Origin: Mycolicibacterium porcinum
GTDB taxonomy: Bacteria > Actinomycetota > Actinomycetes > Mycobacteriales > Mycobacteriaceae
Length of the DNA: 64,000 bases
Reading direction: 5' to 3'
NCBI GenBank assembly: GCA_001942045.1
Contig: MSTD01000028.1
Coordinates: forward strand, 1 to 64,000
The stretch's first letter is position 1; every line of letters starts with the position of its first letter. Both the position numbers and the translations under genes were made by a program. The notes beneath the pieces were generated by a model that did no database searches, was not told where the DNA came from, and saw only the letters and a program-made list of their open reading frames with translations. This document shows, piece by piece, positions 55,467-63,194 of this stretch.

Positions 55467-57065
55467 CTAGGTGTCCGATTGGTCCGTCCTGTGTGTGCGC
55501 TGTGAGCTCGGCGCGGGAAGCCGAACCACGAATTCGGTGGACCCCGGAAGGCTGCTCACCTCGATGGTGCCGCCGTGCGCCTTGACCACGGCGGCGACGA
55601 TCGCCAGACCCAGGCCTGTACTGCCCTCGCGTCGTGAGCGCGATGAATCGCCGCGGGCAAACCGTTCGAACACGTCGGGCAGCAGTTCCGGCGCTATGCC
55701 GGGGCCGTCGTCGGCGACGGCGATCACCACTGCGTCGGCCTCAGATTTCAGCGACACCGTGACCGAGGTCCCGGCCGGCGTGTGGGTACGCGCGTTGGCC
55801 AGCAGATTCGCCAGCACCTGATGCAGCCTGGCCCCGTCGCCTTCGACCACCACCGGGTCCTCGGGCAGATCGAGTGCCCACTGGTGGTCGGGACCGGCGA
55901 CGTGGGCGTCGCTGACCGAGTCGACCACGAGCCGCGACAGGTCCACACTCTCGCGTTCCAGCGGCCGGCCGGCGTCGAGACGGGCCAGCAGCAGCATGTC
56001 CTCGACCAGTTGCGTCATCCGCGTCGTCTCCGACTCCACGCGGTTCATCGCGTGGGCCACATCGGCGGGCAGGTCATCCCGCTTGCGCTGGGCGAGTTCG
56101 GTGTAGCCCCGGATCGCCGCCAGTGGCGTCCTCAACTCATGGCTGGCGTCGGCGACGAACTGGCGGACGCGCGTCTCACTCGCGTGGCGCGCCGAGAGTG
56201 CACTGGCGATGCGGTCGAGCATCCGGTTCAGCGAGGTGCCCAGCTGGCCGACTTCGGTGTGGGCGCTGGCCGGGTCGACGGGGACGATCGGCGTGGGCAG
56301 CTGGACCTCGCCGCGGTCGAGCTCGAGATCGGCCACGCGGCGTGCCGCGGCCGAAACCCGTGACAGCGGGGCGAGTTGGTGCCGGATGATCAGGATCCCG
56401 GCGACGGTCGCGGCGAGCAATGCGATCAACGCCAACACACAGAACATGCCGAGCACCCACAGCAGCGTGTCGTCGACGATGGCGGTCGGCAGCCCGGTCA
56501 CGATGGTCTGCGGTCCGCCGTGGCGCGGGTGCAGCCCGATCAAGCGGTAGCGGCCCAGACCGTCGAGGTCGAGGGTCTCGGGTACCCGGGTCGCCGGGAT
56601 CTGCGAAAGCTGTTCAGCTGCAGCCGCGCTCACCTCGACCCGCTCACCTTCGGCCGTGATCACCCCGGCGTCGACGGGACGGTTGGGCGACACCACTGCG
56701 CCGACCATTCGGGCGGCCTGGCCGGGGGCGTTGAGGAACCCTGGACCGGGCCCGTCCTCCGGGTCGAACGGGATGCGATGGTGTCCCCGGGTCCCCGGCG
56801 GTGGTGGGAATCCCGGTGGCGGGGGCGGCAATTCGAAGATCGCCGCCGAGCGCCTTCCGGCCTCGATGAGCTGATCGTCGAGCTGGTTCATCAGAAACCG
56901 TTGCAGCGCAAACTCTGTGGCAACGCCGATGCTGACGCACACCACCGCCAGCAGTACCACCTGGGTGACCACCAGCCGCGCGCGTAGCGACCAGGTGCGC
57001 GGTGACCACCACCGAGTGGCGCTTGCGGACCCGGCAGCCACCTCAGCGCGCGGGACGGAGGACAT
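55467..57065 (-). CDS. Sensor histidine kinase, OmpR-partner type (TrcS-like)
   Basis: The 532-residue kinase has two membrane helices (about residues 30-52 and 195-217) around an external domain that holds a Pro tract (PPPPPGFPPPPGT) and DPEDGPGPGF. HAMP follows, then HisKA with the phosphoacceptor in FVADASHELRTPLAAIRGYTEL, and HATPase with NLLANARTHTP, DDGPGI and GSTGLGLAIV. It is organised like M. tuberculosis TrcS. ATG 57065 lies inside the end of the regulator gene; a GTG at 57074 is alternative. The external Pro-rich stretch could touch cell-wall polymer or peptides. Confidence 0.92.
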   Translation of the reverse strand: MSSVPRAEVAAGSASATRWWSPRTWSLRARLVVTQVVLLAVVCVSIGVATEFALQRFLMNQLDDQLIEAGRRSAAIFELPPPPPGFPPPPGTRGHHRIPFDPEDGPGPGFLNAPGQAARMVGAVVSPNRPVDAGVITAEGERVEVSAAAAEQLSQIPATRVPETLDLDGLGRYRLIGLHPRHGGPQTIVTGLPTAIVDDTLLWVLGMFCVLALIALLAATVAGILIIRHQLAPLSRVSAAARRVADLELDRGEVQLPTPIVPVDPASAHTEVGQLGTSLNRMLDRIASALSARHASETRVRQFVADASHELRTPLAAIRGYTELAQRKRDDLPADVAHAMNRVESETTRMTQLVEDMLLLARLDAGRPLERESVDLSRLVVDSVSDAHVAGPDHQWALDLPEDPVVVEGDGARLHQVLANLLANARTHTPAGTSVTVSLKSEADAVVIAVADDGPGIAPELLPDVFERFARGDSSRSRREGSTGLGLAIVAAVVKAHGGTIEVSSLPGSTEFVVRLPAPSSQRTHRTDQSDT

Positions 57066-57789
57066 AACCCGCACCGCGCAGCGTGTGGATCATCGGTTCG
57101 CGTCCGCTGTCGATCTTCTTGCGCAGATACGAGACATACAGTTCGACGATGTTGGACCGGCCGCCGAAGTCATAGCTCCACACCCGGTCCAGGATCTGAG
57201 CCTTGCTCAACACCCGCTTGGCGTTTCGCATCATGAACCGCAGCAGTTCGAACTCGGTGGCCGTCAGGGTGATCACCTCACCGCCACGGGTCACCTCATG
57301 GCTGTCCTCGTCGAGCACGAGATCTCCGACGACGATCTTGGCGCCGCCGTCCTCACTGGTCACCCCCGTGCGCCGGAGCAGCGCACGCAACCGCAGCACC
57401 ACTTCCTCCAGGCTGAACGGCTTGGTGACGTAGTCGTCGCCGCCCGCGGTGAGGCCGGCGATGCGGTCTTCCACCGAATCCTTGGCCGTCAGTAGCAGCA
57501 GGGGCAGGCCGGGGATCTGCTCGCGCAGCTTGCGCAGCACGTCCAGGCCGCTCATGTCGGGAAGCATCACGTCGAGGACGACCACATCGGGCGGATTCTC
57601 TCGGGCCGCGGCGATCGCGCTCGCGCCATCCCCTGCCGTCGTGATGTCCCAGCCCTCGTAGCGCAGCGCCATCGAGACCAGTTCGGCCAGTACGGGCTCG
57701 TCGTCGACTACCAGGACCTGGATCGGATTGCCGTCGGCCCGCCGCATCACGGCGCGCCCGGACTCGGAATCGGTGCCATTGGTCGTCAT
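57043..57789 (-). CDS. Response regulator, OmpR family (TrcR-like)
   Basis: The 248-residue regulator has a receiver domain with phosphoacceptor Asp in DVVVLDVMLPDMSG, DDE near the start and K in YVTKPFSLEE, and a C-terminal winged helix (TLTATEFELLRFMMRNAKRVLSKAQIL, NIVELYVSYLRKKI). ATG 57789 is used; in-frame sequence upstream to 57960 covers the divergent promoter. It overlaps the kinase gene by 23 bp. The downstream order regulator-kinase-GT39-GT2-GT39 has no gap above 60 bp, so it probably controls sugar decoration of the envelope. Confidence 0.93.
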   Translation of the reverse strand: MTTNGTDSESGRAVMRRADGNPIQVLVVDDEPVLAELVSMALRYEGWDITTAGDGASAIAAARENPPDVVVLDVMLPDMSGLDVLRKLREQIPGLPLLLLTAKDSVEDRIAGLTAGGDDYVTKPFSLEEVVLRLRALLRRTGVTSEDGGAKIVVGDLVLDEDSHEVTRGGEVITLTATEFELLRFMMRNAKRVLSKAQILDRVWSYDFGGRSNIVELYVSYLRKKIDSGREPMIHTLRGAGYVLRPAR

Positions 57790-57832
57790 GCTCACGCGCC
57801 CAGTATTCGCCCGATCGATAGGCCCGGACTTA

Positions 57833-57876
57833 GCGCTGTCTATGTCCCAGCTGTGAATGCCCGCCATAGACAGCGC
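57833..57876. promoter_or_regulatory. 12-bp inverted repeat in the divergent TrcR-like/exported protein promoter
   Basis: GCGCTGTCTATG (57833-57844) and CATAGACAGCGC (57865-57876) are perfect inverse copies with 20 bp between them, in the 136-bp gap between the two start codons. ACAG words continue to the right (57888 and 57900 area). OmpR-family regulators usually bind direct repeats, so this could be a pair of half-sites or an RNA hairpin. Confidence 0.55.
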
Positions 57877-57925
57877 AGAGCAGGTACACAGCCGACTCAC
57901 AGACAACACCTGCACCGTGGACCGC

Positions 57926-58360
57926 ATGAGCATCCGACACACCGCCGCTGCGGTGGGCATCGCGGTGGCGATTGCCGGGCTCGGCGGCGCGACGATCTAC
58001 GCCGCCACCGACTCCCACAGCTCGGGCTTCCCCGGGCCACCACCAGGGACGGGTGGGCCGGGAATGGCCGGGCCGCGAGACCGCCCCGATCCAGCCACGG
58101 TCCACAGCGAGGCGGTGGTGGCCGCCCAGGATGGCGGCTACACCACGACGCTGACGCAGACCGGAACGATCACCGAACTGACCGCCACCTCGGTCACGGT
58201 GCGCAGCAACGACGGGTTTGTGCAGAGTTACGTGATCCCGCCCTCCGCGGAGACCCCGTTCGGGGTCGACGATCGGGTCCTGGTCCGGGCCACCCGCACC
58301 GGCACAGCGACCACCGACAAGCCGACCGTCACGAGCATCGGCGAGGCAATTTCCCGCTAA
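57926..58360 (+). CDS. Exported DUF5666-like protein next to the TrcRS-like system
   Basis: The 144-residue protein begins MSIRHTAAAVGIAVAIAGLG, a signal anchor, then a Pro/Gly-rich linker (FPGPPPGTGGPGMAGP) and a small beta domain (TLTQTGTITELTATSVTVRSNDGF and VDDRVLVRATRTG) like DUF5666. Function unknown. Divergent from the response regulator, it is probably a regulated target or accessory sensor. ATG 57926 is preferred; an in-frame ATG at 57857 lies inside the inverted repeat region. Its stop overlaps the convergent gene by four bases. Confidence 0.75.
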   Translation: MSIRHTAAAVGIAVAIAGLGGATIYAATDSHSSGFPGPPPGTGGPGMAGPRDRPDPATVHSEAVVAAQDGGYTTTLTQTGTITELTATSVTVRSNDGFVQSYVIPPSAETPFGVDDRVLVRATRTGTATTDKPTVTSIGEAISR

Positions 58361-58599
58361 CCGCCGTTGCCGTATCCGTCGGGCAGTTCCACCTCGACCG
58401 TCGGTTTCGCGAAGGACGTCTCCAGTTCACTGGGAGCCGTTGTCTTGGTTATGGTTTCACCGACATTGACCGCAGGTACCGCTCCACTCGTTGGGGCCTG
58501 CGCCATCATGGCGCCTACGGCGCCCATCGTTGCCAGTGCGATCGCTCCGACACCGGCCATCACGTAGTTGGTCCGCTTGTTGCGTTCGTCTCCTGCCAT
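58357..58599 (-). CDS. Small exported Thr-rich protein, tandem copy 1
   Basis: The 80-residue protein has a charged start (MAGDERNKRTNY), one hydrophobic segment (about residues 14-33, VMAGVGAIALATMGAVGAMM) and a short external tail with NVGETITKTTAPSELETS and ending PDGYGNGG. The G-[EQ]-T-x-T-x-T-T-x-P motif is shared with the next two genes. A GTG two codons upstream is also in frame. Function unknown. Third in transcription order of a three-gene tandem array. Confidence 0.7.
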   Translation of the reverse strand: MAGDERNKRTNYVMAGVGAIALATMGAVGAMMAQAPTSGAVPAVNVGETITKTTAPSELETSFAKPTVEVELPDGYGNGG

Positions 58600-58610
58600 A
58601 GCCACTTGCC

Positions 58611-58634
58611 TACCTCGTCCCGAGGGGCGAGGTA
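58611..58634 (-). promoter_or_regulatory. Hairpin just upstream of small-protein copy 1
   Basis: TACCTCG and CGAGGTA (arms 7 bp, loop 10 nt) form a hairpin ending 11 nt before the ATG at 58599. The 3' arm contains GAGG, which could be the ribosome site, so pairing would hide it. Confidence 0.45.
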
Positions 58635-58675
58635 AACCGGCCGTGCGGCGGTCCGGTCGCCGGGATCAGCGCCGA

Positions 58676-58936
58676 TCAGTGTGGCGTAGCAAATCCCGAA
58701 GGCGTCGTCGCCGAGACGGTCGGCGACGCCTCGGAAGTCTCCGGAGCAGTCGGCGCAGTCGTCTCGGTCACGGTCTGTCCAGTGGTGATGGCCGGAGGTT
58801 CGACCCGTTGCTGGGCGCCGACGTGGCCACCACCCATGCCGATTCCGAGCACCGCTGTGGCTAACCCGCCTACGGCGCCGACGCCGGCGGAGATCAATTT
58901 CAGATTTCGCTGATTGTTTTCCTTAGCGCTACCCAT
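58676..58936 (-). CDS. Small exported Thr-rich protein, tandem copy 2
   Basis: The 86-residue protein begins MGSAKENNQRNLKLISAG, has a Gly/Ala-rich hydrophobic segment (about 18-36) and a tail with GQTVTETTAPTAPETSEASP, ending TPSGFATPH. It shares motif and C-terminal PSGFA-x-x-H with copy 3. ATG 58936 lies 4 nt after GGGAGGTGA, a very strong ribosome site that is part of a long inverted repeat. The frame is open far upstream but that part is antisense to the oppB gene and not real. Confidence 0.75.
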   Translation of the reverse strand: MGSAKENNQRNLKLISAGVGAVGGLATAVLGIGMGGGHVGAQQRVEPPAITTGQTVTETTAPTAPETSEASPTVSATTPSGFATPH

Positions 58937-58940
58937 GCGC

Positions 58941-58982
58941 TCACCTCCCGTCGCCTCGTATATCCCCGGCGGCAGGAGGTGA
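58941..58982 (-). promoter_or_regulatory. Inverted repeat that can hide the ribosome site of small-protein copy 2
   Basis: On the minus strand TCACCTCC (58975-58982) and GGAGGTGA (58941-58948) are perfect 8-bp arms, extended inside by TGCCGCC/GCGAC-type pairing. The 3' arm is the Shine-Dalgarno of the 58936 gene, so folding would block translation, as in RNA thermometers or ligand-controlled leaders. A TATACG box in the loop may instead be a promoter -10. Confidence 0.55.
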
Positions 58983-58998
58983 AACCACTCCCCGGCGA

Positions 58999-59262
58999 TC
59001 AGTGCGTGACGGCGAACCCGGACGGCGGCGTGTAGCCCCGCATCGCCGGTACCGCCATCGACACCACCGGCGCAGTCGGAGGCGTCGTCTCGGTGCTGGT
59101 CTGGCCGAGGTTCATGTGGGATCCGGACGCCAGCGCCTGAGAACCGGCCCCTGTACCCATGTGCACGTCCGATACCGCGCCGAACACGCCCAGCCCCACC
59201 GCCGCCGCACCACCGGCCACCGCAGCGATCACTTTCACATTCTTGAGCCCGCTGACCTTCAT
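58999..59262 (-). CDS. Small exported Thr-rich protein, tandem copy 3
   Basis: The 87-residue protein has a basic start (MKVSGLKNVKV), an Ala/Gly/Val hydrophobic segment (about 10-30) and a tail with NLGQTSTETTPPTAPVV, ending TPPSGFAVTH. It is closest to copy 2. First in transcription order, with a TATAGA box about 25 bp upstream of ATG 59262. Such proteins are probably cleaved and exported or stay anchored with the tail outside; function unknown. Confidence 0.72.
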   Translation of the reverse strand: MKVSGLKNVKVIAAVAGGAAAVGLGVFGAVSDVHMGTGAGSQALASGSHMNLGQTSTETTPPTAPVVSMAVPAMRGYTPPSGFAVTH

Positions 59263-59356
59263 GTATTTGAGTGAACGCCTGATTTCTATAGCGGGGCTGT
59301 GTCTCGACTGTCAGTTCGCCATTGAGCGCTGACCGGGATTCCGGTTCCGACTGATT

Positions 59357-59362
59357 TACCCT
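59357..59362 (+). promoter_or_regulatory. -10 box of the opp operon leader
   Basis: TACCCT is followed by GTCTGGC and an ATG at 59370, again a 7-nt gap. Transcription should begin on that ATG, upstream of oppB. No strong -35 was found. Confidence 0.5.
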
Positions 59363-59369
59363 GTCTGGC

Positions 59370-59399
59370 ATGCAGCCGAGGGTGGGCAGAACCGGATGA
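59370..59399 (+). CDS. Predicted leaderless mini-ORF before oppB (9 codons)
   Basis: ATG 59370 sits 7 nt after TACCCT. The frame encodes MQPRVGRTG and stops at TGA 59397-59399, overlapping the oppB ATG by two bases in the ATGA arrangement. Its GAGGGTGGGC stretch also serves as a possible Shine-Dalgarno for oppB. The layout matches the cysD leader ORF. It may be a real coupling ORF or a by-product of the promoter position. Confidence 0.4.
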   Translation: MQPRVGRTG

Positions 59400-60373
59400 C
59401 GCGCTTCCTGGCGCGCCGGCTGCTCAACTACATCGTGCTGCTGGCCCTGGCCTCGTTTCTGACGTTCACCCTGACGTCGCTGAACTTCAAGCCCCTCGAC
59501 AGCCTCGAACAGCGCAATCCGCGGCCACCACAATCCGCGATCGACGCGAAAGCCGCTGAGCTCGGCCTCGACGAGCCCATTCCACTGCGCTACGCGAACT
59601 GGGCCGCCGACGCGATCCGCGGCGACTTCGGCACCACGGTGACCGGCCAGCCGGTGGCCGACGAGCTGTGGCGACGCATCGGGGTGACCCTGCGGCTGCT
59701 GGTCATCGGCGCGATCTCGGGTGCGGTGATCGGCGTGGTGGTCGGGGCTTGGGGCGCCATCCGCCAATACCGGCTCTCCGACCGTGTCATCACGGTGTTG
59801 TCCCTGCTGGTGATCAGCACACCGTCGTTCGTCATCGCCAACATGCTGATCCTGGCCGCGCTGAACGTGAACTCGGTCCTGGGTGTGCAGATCTTCGAAT
59901 ACACCGGGGAAACCGCGCCGGTGCCGGTCGGCGGTGCCTGGGACCAGTTCGTCGACCGGTTGCAGCACCTCGTGCTGCCGACGTTCACGCTGGCGCTGAT
60001 GGCCATCGCCGGTTACAGCCGGTACCAGCGCAACGCGATGCTCGACGTGCTCGGCCAGGACTTCATCCGCACCGCCCGGGCCAAAGGGCTGACGCGGCGT
60101 CGTGCCCTGTTCAAGCACGGGCTCCGGACCGCCCTCATTCCGATGGCCACCCTGTTCGCCTACGGTGTGGCCGGGCTGGTGACCGGTTCGGTGTTCGTCG
60201 AGAAGATCTTCGGCTGGCACGGCATGGGCGAATGGGTGGTTCAGGGCATCGCCACCCAGGACACCAACATCATCGCGGCCATCACCGTGTTCACCGGCAC
60301 CGTGATCCTGGTTGCCGGCCTGCTCTCCGACGTCATCTACGCGATGCTGGACCCGAGGGTGCGCGTCACATGA
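59396..60373 (+). CDS. oppB: Peptide-type ABC transporter permease (OppB/DppB)
   Basis: The 325-residue permease begins MTRFLARRLLNYIVLLALASFLTF, has six helices and the EAA loop in DFIRTARAKGLTRRRALFKHGLRTALIPMATLFAYG. It pairs with the permease encoded next (4-bp overlap). In mycobacteria this operon takes up small peptides such as glutathione-like or signalling peptides; the substrate here is unknown. First structural gene of oppB-oppC-oppDF-oppA. Confidence 0.93.
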   Translation: MTRFLARRLLNYIVLLALASFLTFTLTSLNFKPLDSLEQRNPRPPQSAIDAKAAELGLDEPIPLRYANWAADAIRGDFGTTVTGQPVADELWRRIGVTLRLLVIGAISGAVIGVVVGAWGAIRQYRLSDRVITVLSLLVISTPSFVIANMLILAALNVNSVLGVQIFEYTGETAPVPVGGAWDQFVDRLQHLVLPTFTLALMAIAGYSRYQRNAMLDVLGQDFIRTARAKGLTRRRALFKHGLRTALIPMATLFAYGVAGLVTGSVFVEKIFGWHGMGEWVVQGIATQDTNIIAAITVFTGTVILVAGLLSDVIYAMLDPRVRVT

Positions 60374-61308
60374 CCCAGACTTCTGCCCCCACCGGTGGTG
60401 CCGCCGCGGCCCGCTCCGGTCTGCACACCGAGGAATTCGCCACCCGGCGCACCCTGGTGTTCCGCCGGTTCCTGCGCAACTGGCCCGCGGTGGTGTCGCT
60501 GGCGCTCCTGGTGATCATGTTCGTGGCCTGCTACACGTTGCCATCGGTGCTGCCCTACAGCTATTCGGACCTCGACTACTACGCGTTGCAGGAGCCGCCG
60601 TCGACCAATCACTGGTTCGGCACGAACGCGCTCGGCCAGGACATCTTCGCCCAAACCCTGCGCGGCATGCAGAAATCCATGCTGATCGGCCTCTGCGTGG
60701 CGTTCATCTCCACCGTCATCGCCGCCACGGTCGGCTCGGTCGCCGGGTACTTCGGCGGCTGGCGCGATCGCACCCTCATGTGGATCGTCGACGTGCTGCT
60801 GGTGGTACCGAGCTTCATCCTGATCGCGATCGTCACGCCGCGGCTGAGCCAGTCCAATCGGGTGTTCTGGCTGATCGTGCTGCTCTCGGCGTTCAGCTGG
60901 ATGATCAGTTCGCGCATCGTCCGCGGGATGACCCTGAGCCTGCGGGAGCGCGAATTCGTCTTGGCCGCCCGATATATGGGTGTCAGCAGTTGGCGCATCA
61001 TCGTGCGGCACATCCTTCCCAACGTGGCGTCCATCTTGATCATCGACACCGCGCTCAACGTCGGCGTGGCGATCCTGTCCGAAACCGGTTTGAGCTACCT
61101 GGGTTTCGGCATCCAGGCGCCCGACGTCTCGCTGGGCACGCTGATCGCCGACGGCACCAAATCCGCCACCACGTTCCCATGGGTGTTCCTGTTCCCGGCC
61201 GGGGTGCTGGTACTGATCATCCTGTGCGCCAACCTGATCGGTGACGGCCTGCGCGACGCGATCGATCCAGGGAGCGGCCGGCTGCGGCGCAAGAAAGTAC
61301 GCCGATGA
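60370..61308 (+). CDS. oppC: Peptide-type ABC transporter permease (OppC/DppC)
   Basis: The 312-residue permease has an N-terminal cytoplasmic tail, the typical first external loop [23 protein letters not shown] (outline) and the EAA loop [39 protein letters not shown]. The start is ATG 60370, overlapping the oppB stop (ATGA); the longer open frame lies inside oppB. It overlaps the ATPase gene by four bases. Confidence 0.94.
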   Translation: MTQTSAPTGGAAAARSGLHTEEFATRRTLVFRRFLRNWPAVVSLALLVIMFVACYTLPSVLPYSYSDLDYYALQEPPSTNHWFGTNALGQDIFAQTLRGMQKSMLIGLCVAFISTVIAATVGSVAGYFGGWRDRTLMWIVDVLLVVPSFILIAIVTPRLSQSNRVFWLIVLLSAFSWMISSRIVRGMTLSLREREFVLAARYMGVSSWRIIVRHILPNVASILIIDTALNVGVAILSETGLSYLGFGIQAPDVSLGTLIADGTKSATTFPWVFLFPAGVLVLIILCANLIGDGLRDAIDPGSGRLRRKKVRR

Positions 61309-63152
61309 CACGACTACTCGAAGTATCCGGTCTGACGGTGGACTTCCCCACCGACGGTGCACCCGTTCAGGCCGTGCGGGGCGTGAACTTTCGCGTCGAC
61401 GCCGGCGAGGTGGTCGCGCTCGTCGGCGAATCCGGCGCCGGAAAATCGGCCAGCGCCATGGCCGTCGTGGGCCTGTTGCCCGAGTTCGCCGAGGTGTCCG
61501 GGTCGGTGCGACTGCAGGGCGAGGAACTGATCGGCCGTTCCGACGCCGAGATGTCGCGGATTCGCGGCAACACCATCGGCACGGTGTTCCAGGACCCGAT
61601 GTCCGCGCTGACCCCGGTCTACACCGTGGGCGATCAGATCGCCGAGGCGCTGACCGTCCACAACCCGGATCTGAGCCGCCGCGCGGCCCGTACCCGCGCC
61701 GTCGAATTGCTCGAGCTGGTCGGGATCTCCCAACCTCAACAACGGGCCCGGTCCTTCCCGCACGAGTTGTCCGGTGGCGAACGCCAGCGCGTGGTGATCG
61801 CCATCGCGATCGCGAACGATCCCGATCTGCTGATCTGTGACGAGCCCACCACCGCGCTCGACGTCACGGTGCAGGCCCAGATCCTCGACGTGCTCAAGAC
61901 CGCCCGCGACGTCACCGGTGCCGGCGTGCTGATCATCACCCACGACCTCGGCGTGGTGGCCGAATTCGCCGACCGGGCACTGGTGATGTACGCCGGACGC
62001 GCCGTCGAGGACGCACCGGTGTCCCGCCTGTACGAGCGGGCCCGGATGCCCTACACCGTCGGTCTGCTCGGTTCAGTGCCGCGCCTGGATGCGCCGCAGG
62101 GGACGCGTCTGGTGCCCATTCCCGGTGCACCGCCGTCGCTGACGACGACACCGCACGGGTGCCCGTTCGCCCCGCGCTGCCCGCTGGCCATCGACGAATG
62201 CGAGGCCGCCGAACCCGAACTCATTGAGTTGGCGCCGGATCATCACGCCGCGTGCATCCGCACCGACCAGGTCGGTGGACGCACTGCGGCCGAGATCTAT
62301 CAGGTGGCCGGCACGGACACCGATCCCGGAGACGTCGACGCCACCGATTCCTCCGAGGTGGTGCTACGGGTACGCGACCTGTCCAAGACCTACAAGCTGA
62401 CCAAGGGTGTGGTGCTGCGCAGACAGGTCGGCGAAGTCCGCGCAGTCGACAACGTCAGCTTCGACCTGCGCAGCGGCCGCACCCTCGGCATCGTCGGCGA
62501 GTCGGGGTCCGGCAAGTCCACCACTCTGCACCAGATCCTGAATCTGTCTGCACCGCAATCGGGTTCGATCGAAGTGCTCGGCTCCGACGTCGCCACCCTG
62601 GACCGCAAGACGCGCCGTGCCATGCGCACCGACCTTCAGGTGGTGTTCCAGGACCCGGTGGCGTCGCTGGACCCGCGGTTACCGGTGTCGGACGTGCTGG
62701 CAGAGCCGTTGACCGCCAACGGTTTCGACAAACCCCGGATCGACGGGCGGGTGGCCGAGCTGCTCGAGTTGGTCGGGTTGCGACGCGCCGATGCCAGCCG
62801 CTACCCGGCGGAGTTCTCCGGCGGGCAGAAGCAGCGAATCGGGATCGCGCGCGCCCTGGCCCTACAACCCAAGATCATCGCGCTCGACGAACCGGTCTCC
62901 GCGCTGGACGTATCGATCCAGGCCGGGATCATCAACCTGCTGCTGGACCTGCAGGACCGGTTCGACCTGGCGTATCTGTTCGTCTCCCACGACCTGTCGG
63001 TGGTCAAACACCTGGCCCACGATGTGGCGGTGATGTACAAGGGCGCGGTCGTCGAGCAGGGGCCGGGCGATGCGGTGTTCACCAACCCGCAGCACGCCTA
63101 CACCCGCAAATTGCTGGCCGCGGTGCCGCAACCACGGCCGGTGAACGGTTAG
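61305..63152 (+). CDS. oppD: Peptide ABC transporter dual ATPase (OppD-OppF fusion)
   Basis: The 615-residue protein carries two ABC domains in one chain. Domain 1: Walker [13 protein letters not shown], signature [16 protein letters not shown], Walker [13 protein letters not shown], then an oligopeptide-type C-terminal Cys motif ([22 protein letters not shown]) that binds an iron-sulfur cluster in related proteins. Domain 2 from about residue 350: [41 protein letters not shown]. Both sites look catalytically intact. The fused form matches mycobacterial OppD. Confidence 0.95.
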   Translation: MTRLLEVSGLTVDFPTDGAPVQAVRGVNFRVDAGEVVALVGESGAGKSASAMAVVGLLPEFAEVSGSVRLQGEELIGRSDAEMSRIRGNTIGTVFQDPMSALTPVYTVGDQIAEALTVHNPDLSRRAARTRAVELLELVGISQPQQRARSFPHELSGGERQRVVIAIAIANDPDLLICDEPTTALDVTVQAQILDVLKTARDVTGAGVLIITHDLGVVAEFADRALVMYAGRAVEDAPVSRLYERARMPYTVGLLGSVPRLDAPQGTRLVPIPGAPPSLTTTPHGCPFAPRCPLAIDECEAAEPELIELAPDHHAACIRTDQVGGRTAAEIYQVAGTDTDPGDVDATDSSEVVLRVRDLSKTYKLTKGVVLRRQVGEVRAVDNVSFDLRSGRTLGIVGESGSGKSTTLHQILNLSAPQSGSIEVLGSDVATLDRKTRRAMRTDLQVVFQDPVASLDPRLPVSDVLAEPLTANGFDKPRIDGRVAELLELVGLRRADASRYPAEFSGGQKQRIGIARALALQPKIIALDEPVSALDVSIQAGIINLLLDLQDRFDLAYLFVSHDLSVVKHLAHDVAVMYKGAVVEQGPGDAVFTNPQHAYTRKLLAAVPQPRPVNG

Positions 63153-63194
63153 GTATTGCCGCGTTCGCAGGATCCGGCATCTAGCATCGACGGG

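Noticed and set aside
58937..60220. Minus-strand extension of the small-protein copy 2 frame to 514 residues
   Set aside because: The extension is antisense to oppB and has shadow composition; the strong ribosome site at 58940 marks the real start.
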